Shown here: positions 1 to 10,649 of the stretch, piece after piece
Position numbering within the stretch: position 1 is the stretch's first letter
How the letters are laid out: every line of letters starts with the position of its first letter
Source of the DNA: Cellulophaga sp. BC115SP
GTDB lineage: Bacteria > Bacteroidota > Bacteroidia > Cytophagales > Spirosomataceae
Direction: 5' to 3'
Assembly: GCF_009905545.1 (NCBI RefSeq)
Contig: NZ_JAAALB010000011.1
Coordinates: 62,001 to 126,000, forward strand
DNA: 64,000 nt
The notes under the pieces: generated by a model
What the model was told of the DNA's origin: nothing
The model's input: the letters and a program-made list of their open reading frames with translations, nothing else
The model's database searches: none
Position numbers and translations under genes: made by a program

Positions 1-1692
1 TCCAAAAGAACGACGACCTTTGCTATTCCATTTTTCCATGTCAATACCAGCACCATTATCTCTTACTTTTAAATAGATACCACCTTCTGTTTTGAATTTA
101 ATTTCCAAGGTTGGATCAGGAACTTGTTGATAGGCATATTTAAACGAATTTGTGACCAATTCATTCAAAATCAACCCGATAGGAATTGCTAAATCCACAT
201 CAATTTCAGTTTGTTCTATATCTAGTAACAGATTAAAATTCTGGCGAGAATATCCATAACTTTCCATAATATTTTCAACCAAATCAGTAATGTATTCCTT
301 GATATTCAACGCAGTAGTATGACTTGTCTGATATAATTTTTGGTGAATCAAAGACATTGCCTCCACCCTCTTTTGACCTGTTTGCACTGCTTTTATGGCA
401 TCTTGGTCGGTAAGCCCATACGTTTGAAGGTTGAGTAGACTTGCCACAATAGACAAATTATTTTTAACGCGGTGATGAAGTTCTTTCATCATCAATACAA
501 GTTTGTCTGACTGCTCCTGAATTTTCGCATTTTGGCTTGTCAACAAATCGTTATTTTGATGAATAATTCTATTTTTACGAATAAGTAAAAAACCCGCAAG
601 AACCAACACGGCAATTAAGACAAGCCCGAAAAAAATGATATTCTGTTTATTTTTATTTTGGTAATTTAGCTCCTTTATCTGAGTTTCTTTCTCGATGGTT
701 TTATTGCGTTCTTCAAGTTCAACCACTTTCGACTTGATTTCCAGATTGGTGATACTATCATTGAGGGCTACGTGGCTTTTGTAGGCTAAATAGGCTTTAT
801 CCCATTTTTTTTCACCTTCATAAAGTTTTGCCAAAACGTCATAGGCATCTGCTTGAAAGTATTTTCTTTCAGGAATATTATTGGCATATTCAATCCCCTT
901 CAACGCTGAACTGATACCTTCTTTGTAGGCTTTTTTTCCATTGTAGGCCCATGCAAGATTTATGTAAACGGCGGCTAAACTGAAAGCGTCTTTTTGAGTT
1001 ATTTCAAGGCTTAAAGCTTCTTCATACATCTGAATTGCTTTATCAAATTGTCCTAAATTTTTGTAGTGTATACCTATATTAACTAATCCAGAAAGATAAT
1101 CATCAGACATCTTCGCGGATTTAAGGTATTTTAAACCTATAAGACTCAAATCAAGCGCTTTTTGAGATTGACCTCTTTTGTCGTAAATAATACTTAAACT
1201 ATTATATGAGTAAGCAATGAGTTTGTCATTATGTAAATCCTTTCCTATTTTTTGGGTCAATACATACATTCGTTCTGCCTCATCCAATCTATTTTGACGT
1301 TCAAAAACATTGCCTAATTGAATATAGGTCGTTGCTACCCAATAGAGATCTTTTTGGACTTGAAATCTATGAAGCGCTGTATTGAAATTCTCTAAAGACT
1401 TTACATAATCCTCTAGCCCATAATTGGTTTGTCCTAGCTTATAGTACAAATGTCCCACTAAGGTATCGGCGGATTTTTCTGGAATGAGATTAACCGCCTC
1501 TTGTAATAAGTCACGCTTTACTTGATCTTCTAGATTACCTTCTTTACAGAATTGATATATGGCTAAGGCTCTTTTTTCATTTGAAGGTAATTTGTTCCAT
1601 TTTTCACGAGCACTTTCCAAATTTTGGGCTTTCGCACCAATAAAAAAGGATGATAGTAAGAGGAATATAAATAATGATTTTATATGATTCAT
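1..1692 (-). CDS. TPR-containing sensor histidine kinase (HisKA_2 type), 3' end cut by window edge
   Basis: The visible 564 residues start with a signal peptide (MNHIKSLFIFLLLSSFFIGAKAQ). A TPR-rich periplasmic region follows (about 60-320, with repeats of the form LGNVFERQNRLDEAERMY), then a transmembrane helix near 345-365. The phosphoacceptor domain carries ELHHRVKNNLSIV; H406 or H407 is the likely phosphorylated residue. An ATPase N-box follows (LILNELVTNSFKYA). The end of the ATPase domain lies outside the window. ELHHRVKNN is the hallmark of HisKA_2 kinases, which usually act on a separate response regulator; none is visible here. The TPR plus single-TM layout is common in Bacteroidota two-component sensors. 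The ligand is unknown. The family is certain; only the C-terminus is unseen. Confidence 0.93.
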   Translation of the reverse strand, partial: MNHIKSLFIFLLLSSFFIGAKAQNLESAREKWNKLPSNEKRALAIYQFCKEGNLEDQVKRDLLQEAVNLIPEKSADTLVGHLYYKLGQTNYGLEDYVKSLENFNTALHRFQVQKDLYWVATTYIQLGNVFERQNRLDEAERMYVLTQKIGKDLHNDKLIAYSYNSLSIIYDKRGQSQKALDLSLIGLKYLKSAKMSDDYLSGLVNIGIHYKNLGQFDKAIQMYEEALSLEITQKDAFSLAAVYINLAWAYNGKKAYKEGISSALKGIEYANNIPERKYFQADAYDVLAKLYEGEKKWDKAYLAYKSHVALNDSITNLEIKSKVVELEERNKTIEKETQIKELNYQNKNKQNIIFFGLVLIAVLVLAGFLLIRKNRIIHQNNDLLTSQNAKIQEQSDKLVLMMKELHHRVKNNLSIVASLLNLQTYGLTDQDAIKAVQTGQKRVEAMSLIHQKLYQTSHTTALNIKEYITDLVENIMESYGYSRQNFNLLLDIEQTEIDVDLAIPIGLILNELVTNSFKYAYQQVPDPTLEIKFKTEGGIYLKVRDNGAGIDMEKWNSKGRRSFG

Positions 1693-2042
1693 GGTAAAAT
1701 GTGTGTCAGCTTTAAGATGTTTTCAGATTCTTTGACAATGCTAATACTAGCAGAGTTTAGGCTTATATGAGATTTACTTACAAAACAGCATTCTTCGAAA
1801 TGTGGCAACACAATCCTAAAAATAGGCCTCTGAATTTGAGAAACCTATCCATTCTTATTCAACGGTAATTGATGAAGATATATAAATTAAAACTAGAGTG
1901 TATTTCAACTAAAGTGAGTTATGAAAGCAATTCTTATGGAGACAACTATGGTAAACAAACTCTTAAAGAGTGTAGAAAGAGGTAAAATTTACAGCTAGAA
2001 ATTTTAAACCTAAATGCAGTTAGAGATTCTTTTAATAAAGTG
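1693..2042. other. intergenic region with a possible 25-residue ORF
   Basis: This stretch between the sensor kinase and pyrE holds no recognisable gene. A short + strand ORF at 1921-1998 would encode a 25-residue peptide starting MKAILMETTMVNKLL. It lies upstream of a hairpin whose T-run is on the + strand. No homologue is recognised and the ORF may be chance. Confidence 0.3.
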
Positions 2043-2069
2043 AACGGTCGATAGAGTTTATCGACCGTT
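2043..2069. terminator. perfect 11-bp hairpin, likely bidirectional terminator
   Basis: The arms AACGGTCGATA and TATCGACCGTT pair perfectly around a 5-nt loop (GAGTT). TTTGTTTG follows on the + strand and a weaker T-rich stretch on the - strand. It sits about 35 bp past the pyrE stop, so it probably ends pyrE. The better T-run is on the other strand, however. Confidence 0.7.
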
Positions 2070-2104
2070 TTGTTTGAGCTGGTTAAAAACCAAACTATAT
2101 CGAA

Positions 2105-2743
2105 CTAAATATTCCAGTTAGCAGGATCATGACGCCACTCTTGAAGCGTAATCATCTGACTTTCTGTAACATAATTTTTCTTTTTAGCTTCCTCCAACAA
2201 GGTTTCGTAATCGCTTAATGTATAGAATTTCAAACCTTTTTCTGCAAAGTTTTGACTTGCTACGTTGAAACCATACGTAAAAATGGCCACCATACCCAAT
2301 ACATTTGCTCCTGCATCACGTAAGGCTTCAGCGGCTTTCAACGAGCTACCGCCAGTAGACACTAAGTCCTCTACTAATACGACTTTTTGTCCAGCTTTGA
2401 TTTCGCCTTCAATTTGGTTGCCCATACCGTGTTTTTTTGGCTCAGGGCGTACATAGCAAAAAGGTAAATCTAAGAAATCAGCTACCAAAGCACCTTGCGC
2501 AATACCTGCTGTAGCTACACCAGCAATAATATCAACCTCTGGCCAGTATGCTTTTACAGCAGCAGCCAAGCCGTCACGAATCGCAGTACGTACCTTTGCA
2601 TGAGAAAGGGTAATACGGTTATCACAATAAATAGGAGAATTCCAACCTGAAGCCCATTTGAAAGGCTTATCTGGGCTTAATCTTACGGCTTTTACGTCCA
2701 GTAGCATCGAGGCTACAGTTTGTGCAAGTGTTGCTTGTGTCAT
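2105..2743 (-). CDS. pyrE: orotate phosphoribosyltransferase
   Basis: This enzyme transfers the phosphoribosyl group of PRPP to orotate, giving OMP in de novo pyrimidine synthesis in the cytoplasm. The PRPP-binding signature VVLVEDLVSTGGSS lies at residues 121-134, with the two acidic residues E125 and D126. The N-terminal FKWASGWNSPIYCDNR is the usual orotate/PRPP contact region of PyrE. At 212 residues it has the normal length. The gene stands alone between a sensor kinase and a divergent NUDIX gene, and a strong hairpin follows its stop. The start ATG gives the family-typical N-terminus. Confidence 0.96.
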   Translation of the reverse strand: MTQATLAQTVASMLLDVKAVRLSPDKPFKWASGWNSPIYCDNRITLSHAKVRTAIRDGLAAAVKAYWPEVDIIAGVATAGIAQGALVADFLDLPFCYVRPEPKKHGMGNQIEGEIKAGQKVVLVEDLVSTGGSSLKAAEALRDAGANVLGMVAIFTYGFNVASQNFAEKGLKFYTLSDYETLLEEAKKKNYVTESQMITLQEWRHDPANWNI

Positions 2744-2971
2744 TGGATTACAGAATTTGTATAGGGCGATGAGATTTCTTTGTCTGTTTTGAGATTGTAT
2801 TCAAGCAAAGAAGGCAAATTTGGTTGCCGATTTTCAACTTTTATGCAAAAATAGGAAGAGTCGGGCATGTTTTACTAACAAAAATGTAATTTTGCTTTTA
2901 CAATGCAACAATATAGGTGGCTCAACTCGTGCTACGCAGAACCAAATATTTAAAGATATCTATTCACTAAG

Positions 2972-3667
2972 ATGATCATTTTCATTGACGACAGACCTAT
3001 CAAAGTGATAAGTCAAAAAAAAGCTAAGTCTCTGACAACCACAGATTTTGAACACTTGATAGACGCAAAACTTGAAAGTATTCGTCCTGAGAAATTGCAT
3101 GGCCATGTCTTGATATTAAACGTAATTTTACCAACAATCAATAAACTTTTTACGATTTTAAAAGAACACGATTTACCACACTTTCAATCTATCACATTGG
3201 TAACAGCCGACAGAGATTTGACTGAAGAGCAAATTAAAGCACAATATAAAGTGATTAAAGCGGCAGGTGGTGTAGTGCGAAATGAAAAAGGAGATTTATT
3301 ATTGATGTATCGTCTCAAAAAATGGGATTTGCCTAAAGGTAAACTCGACAAAGGCGAAAAATCTAAAAATGGTGCGGTGCGTGAAGTGGAGGAAGAATGT
3401 AATGTAAAAGTTCGTTTGGAAGAAAAAATCTGTACAACCTTTCACACTTATACTTACAAAAACGAACACATTCTCAAACAAACTAAATGGTATTCGATGG
3501 AGATTTTGGATGCTTCTAAAATGAAACCACAAATTGAAGAAGATATCGAAAAACTAGAATGGATGGACCGTAAGCAAGTTCATACGGCATTGATTAATTC
3601 TTACTCATCTATCCGTTATGTTGTAAAAAGGTATTTTTACGAAGGCGAAGACAAATGGGAGATATAA
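2972..3667 (+). CDS. NUDIX hydrolase with about 95-residue N-terminal extension
   Basis: The NUDIX box lies at residues 123-145: G123, E129, R137, E138, E141 and E142 fit GX5EX7REUXEEXGU, except that the Gly near the end is N144. The fold should bind Mg2+ and hydrolyse a nucleoside diphosphate linked to another group; the substrate cannot be read from sequence. The first 95 residues form a separate segment (MIIFIDDRPIKVISQKKAKS) seen in Bacteroidota NUDIX proteins of about 230 residues. The gene diverges from pyrE across 228 bp. A TAATTTTG (-7-like) box lies at 2887-2894, but no good -33 element was found at the right distance. Confidence 0.9.
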   Translation: MIIFIDDRPIKVISQKKAKSLTTTDFEHLIDAKLESIRPEKLHGHVLILNVILPTINKLFTILKEHDLPHFQSITLVTADRDLTEEQIKAQYKVIKAAGGVVRNEKGDLLLMYRLKKWDLPKGKLDKGEKSKNGAVREVEEECNVKVRLEEKICTTFHTYTYKNEHILKQTKWYSMEILDASKMKPQIEEDIEKLEWMDRKQVHTALINSYSSIRYVVKRYFYEGEDKWEI

Positions 3668-3668
3668 A

Positions 3669-3885
3669 GTGATGAGTTGTGAGTTCGTAGTTGGCAATTA
3701 GAGCTGTACGAAGGATTTCAAACAATTTCAGATTGGGGATTTCTGATTTCGGAAATATAGTAAAATACCTTTTTCTTTACAAAATAATAGAGGCTTACAC
3801 TTCCGAAATCCAGTATCCGAAATCTGAAATAAACAGTTTTCATAACCCTTCGTACAACCCTAATTCATCATTCACAACTCATCAC
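3669..3885. repeat. nested imperfect inverted repeat (hairpin-forming intergenic element)
   Basis: Outer arms GTGATGAGTT (3669-3678) and AACTCATCAC (3876-3885) and inner arms GTACGAAGG (3706-3714) and CCTTCGTAC (3847-3855) are nested. Related phrases between them (TCCGAAATCC and ATCTGAAAT types) also recur. Similar phrases appear near 21220 and 27140. No credible gene is encoded. The element fills the gap between the convergent NUDIX and metY genes. Confidence 0.75.
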
Positions 3886-3913
3886 TCACAACTCTGCACT
3901 CATACTCTGAAGA

Positions 3914-5517
<1,604 letters not shown>

Positions 5518-6393
5518 ATGTCAGATAAAAAAATAAATTTTCCCATTTTAGATATTTGCACATTATCCGAAACGAGAGATGAAGATTTTTTGGTGAGTAG
5601 ATTTGGCGCCTATTTGGAGCGACACAAAAACCTTCATCATGCACACCGACATAGTTTTTATCATTTGGTTTTCTTTACGCAAGGTGCTGGTTTTCATACG
5701 GTAGATTTTAGCAATTTTGATGTAAAACCTTATCAGATTTACTTTATGATACCTGGTCAGGTGCATAGTTGGAGTTTTGAAGGACCGATTGATGGATATG
5801 TTGTCAATTTTTCGGAAGAGTTTTTCCAGTCTTTTCTATTAAAAGCTGAATATTTAGCCAACTTTTCATTTTTCAATAATATCGCTCAAGATAGTGTCAT
5901 TAATTTGAGTTTTCCGCTTAATCAAAAAGTGAAGGGCTTTTTTGAAGAAATCCTTGAACAGGCACAGCAAAAGCAACCTTTTGCCCATGACATGATAAAA
6001 AGTTTGCTCATACAAATGTTTATTGCCATTGACCAGCAAACTATTACTGAAAAGCCAAAAAATATTCCTCAGTTCAATTACACCTTGTTAAAGAATTTTC
6101 AAAAGTTGATTGAAAAACATCATACTACCCTAAAGTTACCCATGGAGTACGCAGAATTATTATATATTACTCCTAATCATTTGAACGCCCTTTGTAAGGA
6201 GCATTTGGGTATGCAAGCAGGCGAGGTAATTCGTAATAGAATTGTGTTGGAAGCAAAAAGATTATTGGTCAACAAAAACACGAGTATTTCAGAAATTGCC
6301 TATTATCTCAATTTTGCGGACAATTCATATTTCTCCAAGTTTTTTAAAAAACATGTGGGGTCAAGTCCAGAAGAGTTTAGAAAGAAGTATTGA
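5518..6393 (+). CDS. AraC-family transcriptional regulator with cupin sensor domain
   Basis: The protein has 291 residues. The first ~150 form an AraC_binding-type cupin: HAHRHSFYHLVFFTQGAGFH and the IPGQVHSW turn are typical. Residues about 190-291 hold the two helix-turn-helix motifs (LLYITPNHLNALCKEHLGM, then ISEIAYYLNFADNSYFSKFFKKHVGSSPEEFRK). The second matches the AraC signature well. Such proteins bind a small molecule in the cupin and activate nearby promoters. The gene diverges from metY, a possible target, and is followed by a hairpin-forming repeat. The ligand is unknown. Confidence 0.93.
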   Translation: MSDKKINFPILDICTLSETRDEDFLVSRFGAYLERHKNLHHAHRHSFYHLVFFTQGAGFHTVDFSNFDVKPYQIYFMIPGQVHSWSFEGPIDGYVVNFSEEFFQSFLLKAEYLANFSFFNNIAQDSVINLSFPLNQKVKGFFEEILEQAQQKQPFAHDMIKSLLIQMFIAIDQQTITEKPKNIPQFNYTLLKNFQKLIEKHHTTLKLPMEYAELLYITPNHLNALCKEHLGMQAGEVIRNRIVLEAKRLLVNKNTSISEIAYYLNFADNSYFSKFFKKHVGSSPEEFRKKY

Positions 6394-6401
6394 GTAGCCT
6401 T

Positions 6402-6543
6402 GCTTTAAGCGGTAGGCCGTAAGCATTAGGCAAAAAAACTTCTACTTTCTGATAATAGTTACTTTAGCCGAAAGCTTTATAATTTAATTTTGCCCACTAA
6501 CTTATTATTTTCTACCTAAAGCCTACGGCATACAGCTTAAAGC
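6402..6543. repeat. inverted repeat with 29-nt arms
   Basis: Arms at 6402-6430 and 6515-6543 match at 25 of 29 positions, beginning GCTTTAAGC on one side and ending GCTTAAAGC on the other. The AGGCCGTAAGCATTAGGCA phrase resembles DNA near 27050-27080. It could end the AraC transcript, but no T-run follows directly, so a dispersed repeat is more likely. Confidence 0.75.
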
Positions 6544-6582
6544 ACATAAATACAATTTTGTTTCATATAAATATTTTTAGTC

Positions 6583-6993
6583 ATGAACGAATATCAAAAT
6601 ATAAAACTCGATGTCGAAAGAAGTAAAACACGTGCGATGATAGAAATGCGTTGTCCGCAATGTCGCCAAGGAAAAATGTTTAAATATGCTAACTGGCGCG
6701 TTAACAAATTTGACGAGATGCACGATAACTGTCCTGTTTGTGGGCTACATTTTGAAGTAGAACCTGGTTTTTGGTACGGCGCTATGTTTGTGAGTTATGG
6801 CTTTTCAGTGGCGATTTTGGCGATTATGGGTATCGTAATTTATTGGGGATTCAACGACCCATCAGTTTTAGGTTATATTATTCCTATTCCAATTGTATCC
6901 TTGATTGCGGTACCATTCAATTTTAGAATGTCGAGAAGCGTATTTTTACATCTATTTGGTTTTGTCAAATACAAACCAGAGCAAACCGCATAG
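6583..6993 (+). CDS. DUF983 family membrane protein
   Basis: The 136-residue protein has an N-terminal zinc-ribbon-like CxxC pair (MRCPQCRQGKMF and NCPVCGLHFEVEPGFWYGAM), then two hydrophobic helices (VSYGFSVAILAIMGIVIYWGF and IIPIPIVSLIAVPFNF). The CPxC...CPxCG...EPGFWYGAM pattern is diagnostic of DUF983. The function is unknown; members elsewhere often lie near respiratory genes, which is not the case here. It stands alone, convergent with a small lipoprotein gene across a hairpin. Confidence 0.9.
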   Translation: MNEYQNIKLDVERSKTRAMIEMRCPQCRQGKMFKYANWRVNKFDEMHDNCPVCGLHFEVEPGFWYGAMFVSYGFSVAILAIMGIVIYWGFNDPSVLGYIIPIPIVSLIAVPFNFRMSRSVFLHLFGFVKYKPEQTA

Positions 6994-7020
6994 AAATCTT
7001 TTCCCTTGTTATATAAAAAT

Positions 7021-7063
7021 GAATCCTCAAAGTAAAGACATAAATCTTTCACTTTGAGGATTC
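7021..7063. terminator. bidirectional terminator hairpin between convergent genes
   Basis: GAATCCTCAAAGT (7021-7033) pairs perfectly with ACTTTGAGGATTC (7051-7063), and AAAGA/TCTTT extends the stem towards the loop. It lies 27 bp past the DUF983 stop and before the end of the convergent lipoprotein gene. The T-run is weak on both strands. Confidence 0.7.
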
Positions 7064-7111
7064 TAAGCTTAAAAATGAGTCAATGACTTAGTCTTGGACA
7101 ATAGTTGTAAT

Positions 7112-7603
7112 TCAATACGAAAGACCTGTAACTTTGGTTATCAAAGTGTCCTGAGTCATAGGTTTAAAAGTACCCTTTTGTAATTTTTCGTAATTAAAAA
7201 AGCTTTTGTCTCGACTAAAAATTATAAATTCTTTCCAAGTCCTGACGCCCTTATACGAAAAATAGAGTATCTCATTATTATGCTTCACCACAAGAATATT
7301 TTTGTGAGAAATAACTTCTCCATCAGTGTAAATCTCGATTAGGTAAAATTCCTGATAAGGCGTATTATTGGGCACATCCCTCATATACTTGAAAAAGGTT
7401 GCCCTGTGGTAATAATCAACACTATCGCTTAGAAAGTGGGATAGATTATTTTTTTTCAAATTACGTGCATTGAAGTCTTGCCAATTAATTACCTTGAAAA
7501 AAGTTGATAGCAATACTTCTTCCTTTTTATGGTTACACTGTTGAAAAAAAACGATAAATAACATCATTGTAACCAAACCAAGATACCTCGTAAGATTGGG
7601 CAT
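7112..7603 (-). CDS. small predicted lipoprotein of unknown function
   Basis: The 163-residue protein starts with a hydrophobic signal followed by a lipobox-like FFQQC (Cys23), so it is probably a lipoprotein. The rest is basic and aromatic-rich with no family I recognise (LLSTFFKVINWQDFNARN). Flanking DNA on both sides carries fragments of a dispersed repeat (GACTTAGTCTTGGAC at 7085-7099 and a related stretch at 7662-7707), so the gene may sit in a mobile or rearranged spot. Confidence 0.7.
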   Translation of the reverse strand: MPNLTRYLGLVTMMLFIVFFQQCNHKKEEVLLSTFFKVINWQDFNARNLKKNNLSHFLSDSVDYYHRATFFKYMRDVPNNTPYQEFYLIEIYTDGEVISHKNILVVKHNNEILYFSYKGVRTWKEFIIFSRDKSFFNYEKLQKGTFKPMTQDTLITKVTGLSY

Positions 7604-7661
7604 TTTTCCTATTCTGTTTAAAACACAATATATATTCTAAACCTTCTACTTTAAGTAGTCC

Positions 7662-7707
7662 AAGTTTTAAACTTTTGAAAAAGTAGTCCAAGACCAAGCC
7701 CTGGACT
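7662..7707. repeat. fragment of a dispersed repeat shared with the 50.9-kb MITE; may also terminate the GH2 gene
   Basis: The stretch (AAGTTTTAAACTTTTG...GTCCAAGACCAAG...TGGACT) aligns at roughly 85% with the reverse complement of 50863-50918 by eye. AGTCCA (7685-7690) and TGGACT (7702-7707) can pair. On the minus strand a T-run follows, so it could act as terminator for the GH2 gene that ends 17 bp away. Confidence 0.65.
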
Positions 7708-7723
7708 AGGGTTTACATTCGTT

Positions 7724-10372
7724 TTACTTTATGTCTATATATCGGATAGGTAAATTCCAGCCTTCAATAGAAATTTGAGTTGGTTGAGCACCTGCTTTTG
7801 CCTCTAAAACTACCTTCTTGGTTGTTTTTGGCGTAATCGAAACGTAGTTATCATCGTAGAAAGTTGGTAAAATACGCTCTTTACTTTGACTATTTACTAA
7901 CGAAACTCGGTTGAAGAACGCTATAGTTTTTTCATCTTTATTCGTCAAGCTCACTTCTATTTTATCACCTGAAAGGCGTTTGGCTACTACCTCTACATTG
8001 GCAGTTGGCATGGTTTGTAAACCTGAGTATTTACCTTCGGCATTAGGATACCAATAGAAATTATCACTTATAATCTTTTGGTTTTCATCTAGCAATTGCA
8101 ACGAAAGAAATGAACCATCTTTAGCTCCTAACTCATCCAAGATATTTTTAACTGATAAAATCTTCTTAATGGATGTCGCTTCAATATAGGTAAATACTTT
8201 GGTAATAAGTTTGGAATTACCTTTAGTATCATAAGCTGTAGCCACCAGCATCAAATTTCGTTTTGCGGTAAAATCATTATTGACCATCATCAACATACCA
8301 TCAATTGGATTTGCCATGATATGCACCAATTCACTACCGCTACGCAATCCGTACAAACAAGCATTTGGATCAAGATAATAGTCATACATCTGTCCACGCA
8401 TGGCAGTCCAAGGGTTTTGGGTTTTCCAAATGATTACCCCTGTGTACCAATCCCACTGATGCGCACTAAAGCCTTCCATTAAACCACGATATTGGTCGTA
8501 GTTTACCAACTGTGCCTTTAAACCAAAATCCTTTATATCTTTTGGTTTTCCATAAGGGTCAATAAACTGGTTGTAGCCCACCCCCGTGTAAGTGTGATAC
8601 GTCCAAACAGTATCAGGCTTTGTTCCAGTATTGTGATATGGAACTTTCAAGTTTTCTTCGGGAATAAATCTTTTCAACGATTCATAATCCCCTGTTCCTA
8701 CCGAACCTACTTCAGAGTTGAATGGGAAAGTACGCTGTTGCCAAAATACCTCCAAAGGTTGAATTCCATAAGGCCCGTCGCCGTTACCACCAAGAAAGTT
8801 ATAAGACATCGCATCCGAATTAGAATAATCTACAAACCAACGAGTTCCGTCTAGTTCAGGTAAAATTTTGTCTCGCAATGGCACCAAAATATCTTCTGGA
8901 GGCGTAATTTCGTTTCCTCCGCACCACATAGCCAAAGAAGGGAAATTGCGTACCATTTTAATCATATCCGCTGCCGACTCCAAAAACAAAGGATGATTAT
9001 CAGGATATTTACGGCGTGTCCATTGGTCTTCTTTTTTCATAGGGTCAATCCAACGACCATTGCAGTCGCCCGACATCCAGAAATCTTGAAATACCAATAA
9101 ACCGTATTTGTCACAAGCTTCATAAAACTCAGGACGCTCTACTAATGCTCCTCCCCAAATACGAATCAAATTCAGGTTCATATCTCTATGATAGCGAATT
9201 TCGGCGTCATAGCGTTCTTTTGAAAAGCGCAACATTGCATCCGAAATAATCCAGTTGCCCCCTTTGATAAAAATCTTTTGACCATTTACTGCAATCTGAC
9301 GACTTTGGGTTGTTGTATTCCATGAGGTTTGAATTTCGCGAATACCTACTTGCAATTTCTCAAAATCAGATACTTTTTGACCGTTTGGCGTAAAGCTAAA
9401 CTCAGCATCATACAAATTTTGTGGACCATAACCCGCTGGCCACCAAAGTTTAGGATTGTTTACAATAAGGTCTTTGATTTTGTAAGTTTTGCTCGATTTG
9501 GCTGGTAATGTAAGTTTTTCAGAAACAGTTTGTCCATTTAGTTTAAAACTTAGAACTCCCGAAACAGGGATATCGCTAGTATTTTCCAACTCAGCAGTTG
9601 TTTTTACAGTTGCTGGTTGCTGAGTACCCTCTGGCGTGCGAACACCCGACACAAGCGTGATAACATGTGGGTCTTTGAGGTTGACCAAGCCAGTTTTTTC
9701 AATTTGAACTTTATCCCAAATACCTGTATTACGGTCACGAATAGGACGAATCCAGTCCCACCCTGCGGTGTATTGGATAGCTACATTTTTGGCAATAGTT
9801 CCATCTCCGCCTTGACCCCCATTGGGATTTCCTGGGGAATTAGAAGGATATACAATCACTGCCAAGCGGTTTTTGCCATTGCTTGACAATAAGTTAGTAA
9901 TATCAAATGCTTTGCGTAAAAACATCCCTTCGAATGGCTCTTTATTGACTTTTTGACCATTGACAAAGATCTCACAAGAGTAGTTGATACCTCTAAATTT
10001 CAACCAAACTTTTTCTCCTGATGCTGGCTTTTTTTCTTCAAAATCCTTTACAAACCAATAGGTATAATACTCTTTCCCGACATGATATATATCTGGAATT
10101 TTCTCATTATTGAGTCCGTAAAATGGATCAGGAATTTCTTTGTTGGCCAACTGAGTAGTCAAAACCGTTCCCGGAACTACCGCAGGTTTCCAAGCAGAAA
10201 GGTCGAATTGAGGACTTGAAATCTGCGTACCCGAAGCTTGAACAGTGTTTGCTTTGGTACATTTCCAGCCTTGATTTAGCTCATAACTTTGTTGTGCTAT
10301 TACAGGCAAAATGCCCGTTGATAGCAAACAAGCCGTAAGAGCAAGTTTGATTTTTTGTTTAAAAGAATACAT
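7724..10372 (-). CDS. glycoside hydrolase family 2 (exo-beta-D-glucosaminidase / beta-mannosidase-like)
   Basis: This secreted 882-residue enzyme has a signal peptide (cleavage near residue 26, VIAQ). A jelly-roll N-terminal domain is followed by two Ig-like domains, a TIM barrel (about 350-620) and C-terminal Ig-like domains. The acid/base is E488 in MWCGGNEITPPE and the likely nucleophile is E554 in FNSEVGSVG. FQDFWMSGDCNGRW and the GGNE motif resemble the CsxA exo-beta-glucosaminidase branch of GH2 more than beta-galactosidases, so it should remove terminal beta-linked glucosamine or mannose; the exact substrate is uncertain. It diverges from a GH78 rhamnosidase, so both may act on a complex glycan. 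Confidence 0.9.
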   Translation of the reverse strand: MYSFKQKIKLALTACLLSTGILPVIAQQSYELNQGWKCTKANTVQASGTQISSPQFDLSAWKPAVVPGTVLTTQLANKEIPDPFYGLNNEKIPDIYHVGKEYYTYWFVKDFEEKKPASGEKVWLKFRGINYSCEIFVNGQKVNKEPFEGMFLRKAFDITNLLSSNGKNRLAVIVYPSNSPGNPNGGQGGDGTIAKNVAIQYTAGWDWIRPIRDRNTGIWDKVQIEKTGLVNLKDPHVITLVSGVRTPEGTQQPATVKTTAELENTSDIPVSGVLSFKLNGQTVSEKLTLPAKSSKTYKIKDLIVNNPKLWWPAGYGPQNLYDAEFSFTPNGQKVSDFEKLQVGIREIQTSWNTTTQSRQIAVNGQKIFIKGGNWIISDAMLRFSKERYDAEIRYHRDMNLNLIRIWGGALVERPEFYEACDKYGLLVFQDFWMSGDCNGRWIDPMKKEDQWTRRKYPDNHPLFLESAADMIKMVRNFPSLAMWCGGNEITPPEDILVPLRDKILPELDGTRWFVDYSNSDAMSYNFLGGNGDGPYGIQPLEVFWQQRTFPFNSEVGSVGTGDYESLKRFIPEENLKVPYHNTGTKPDTVWTYHTYTGVGYNQFIDPYGKPKDIKDFGLKAQLVNYDQYRGLMEGFSAHQWDWYTGVIIWKTQNPWTAMRGQMYDYYLDPNACLYGLRSGSELVHIMANPIDGMLMMVNNDFTAKRNLMLVATAYDTKGNSKLITKVFTYIEATSIKKILSVKNILDELGAKDGSFLSLQLLDENQKIISDNFYWYPNAEGKYSGLQTMPTANVEVVAKRLSGDKIEVSLTNKDEKTIAFFNRVSLVNSQSKERILPTFYDDNYVSITPKTTKKVVLEAKAGAQPTQISIEGWNLPIRYIDIK

Positions 10373-10649
10373 ACGTTTAGATTTAAGAAAATTGGGAATT
10401 ATTGAGAGTGAAACCCTTCCCTTGGTTGGATACGGATTTTTCTCAGTATTATTTTAATATTAAATATACCTAAAAACAGCTTAAGCATCGAAGGCAAGGA
10501 AGTACTTCAAATATAGGTATTCGAGAAAAGTAATTAACCTGAATTATCTGGAAAATCTCTCCATCCGCTGATTATTAATGTTAACACATGACACTTTTTA
10601 TCCGAAAAAATGAAACCTTGTTTTCTTAAAATCACTCAATTCTATAATC

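Noticed and set aside
3669-3885. CRISPR-like array
   Set aside because: The repeats are inverted and imperfect, not regularly spaced direct repeats, and no cas gene is present.
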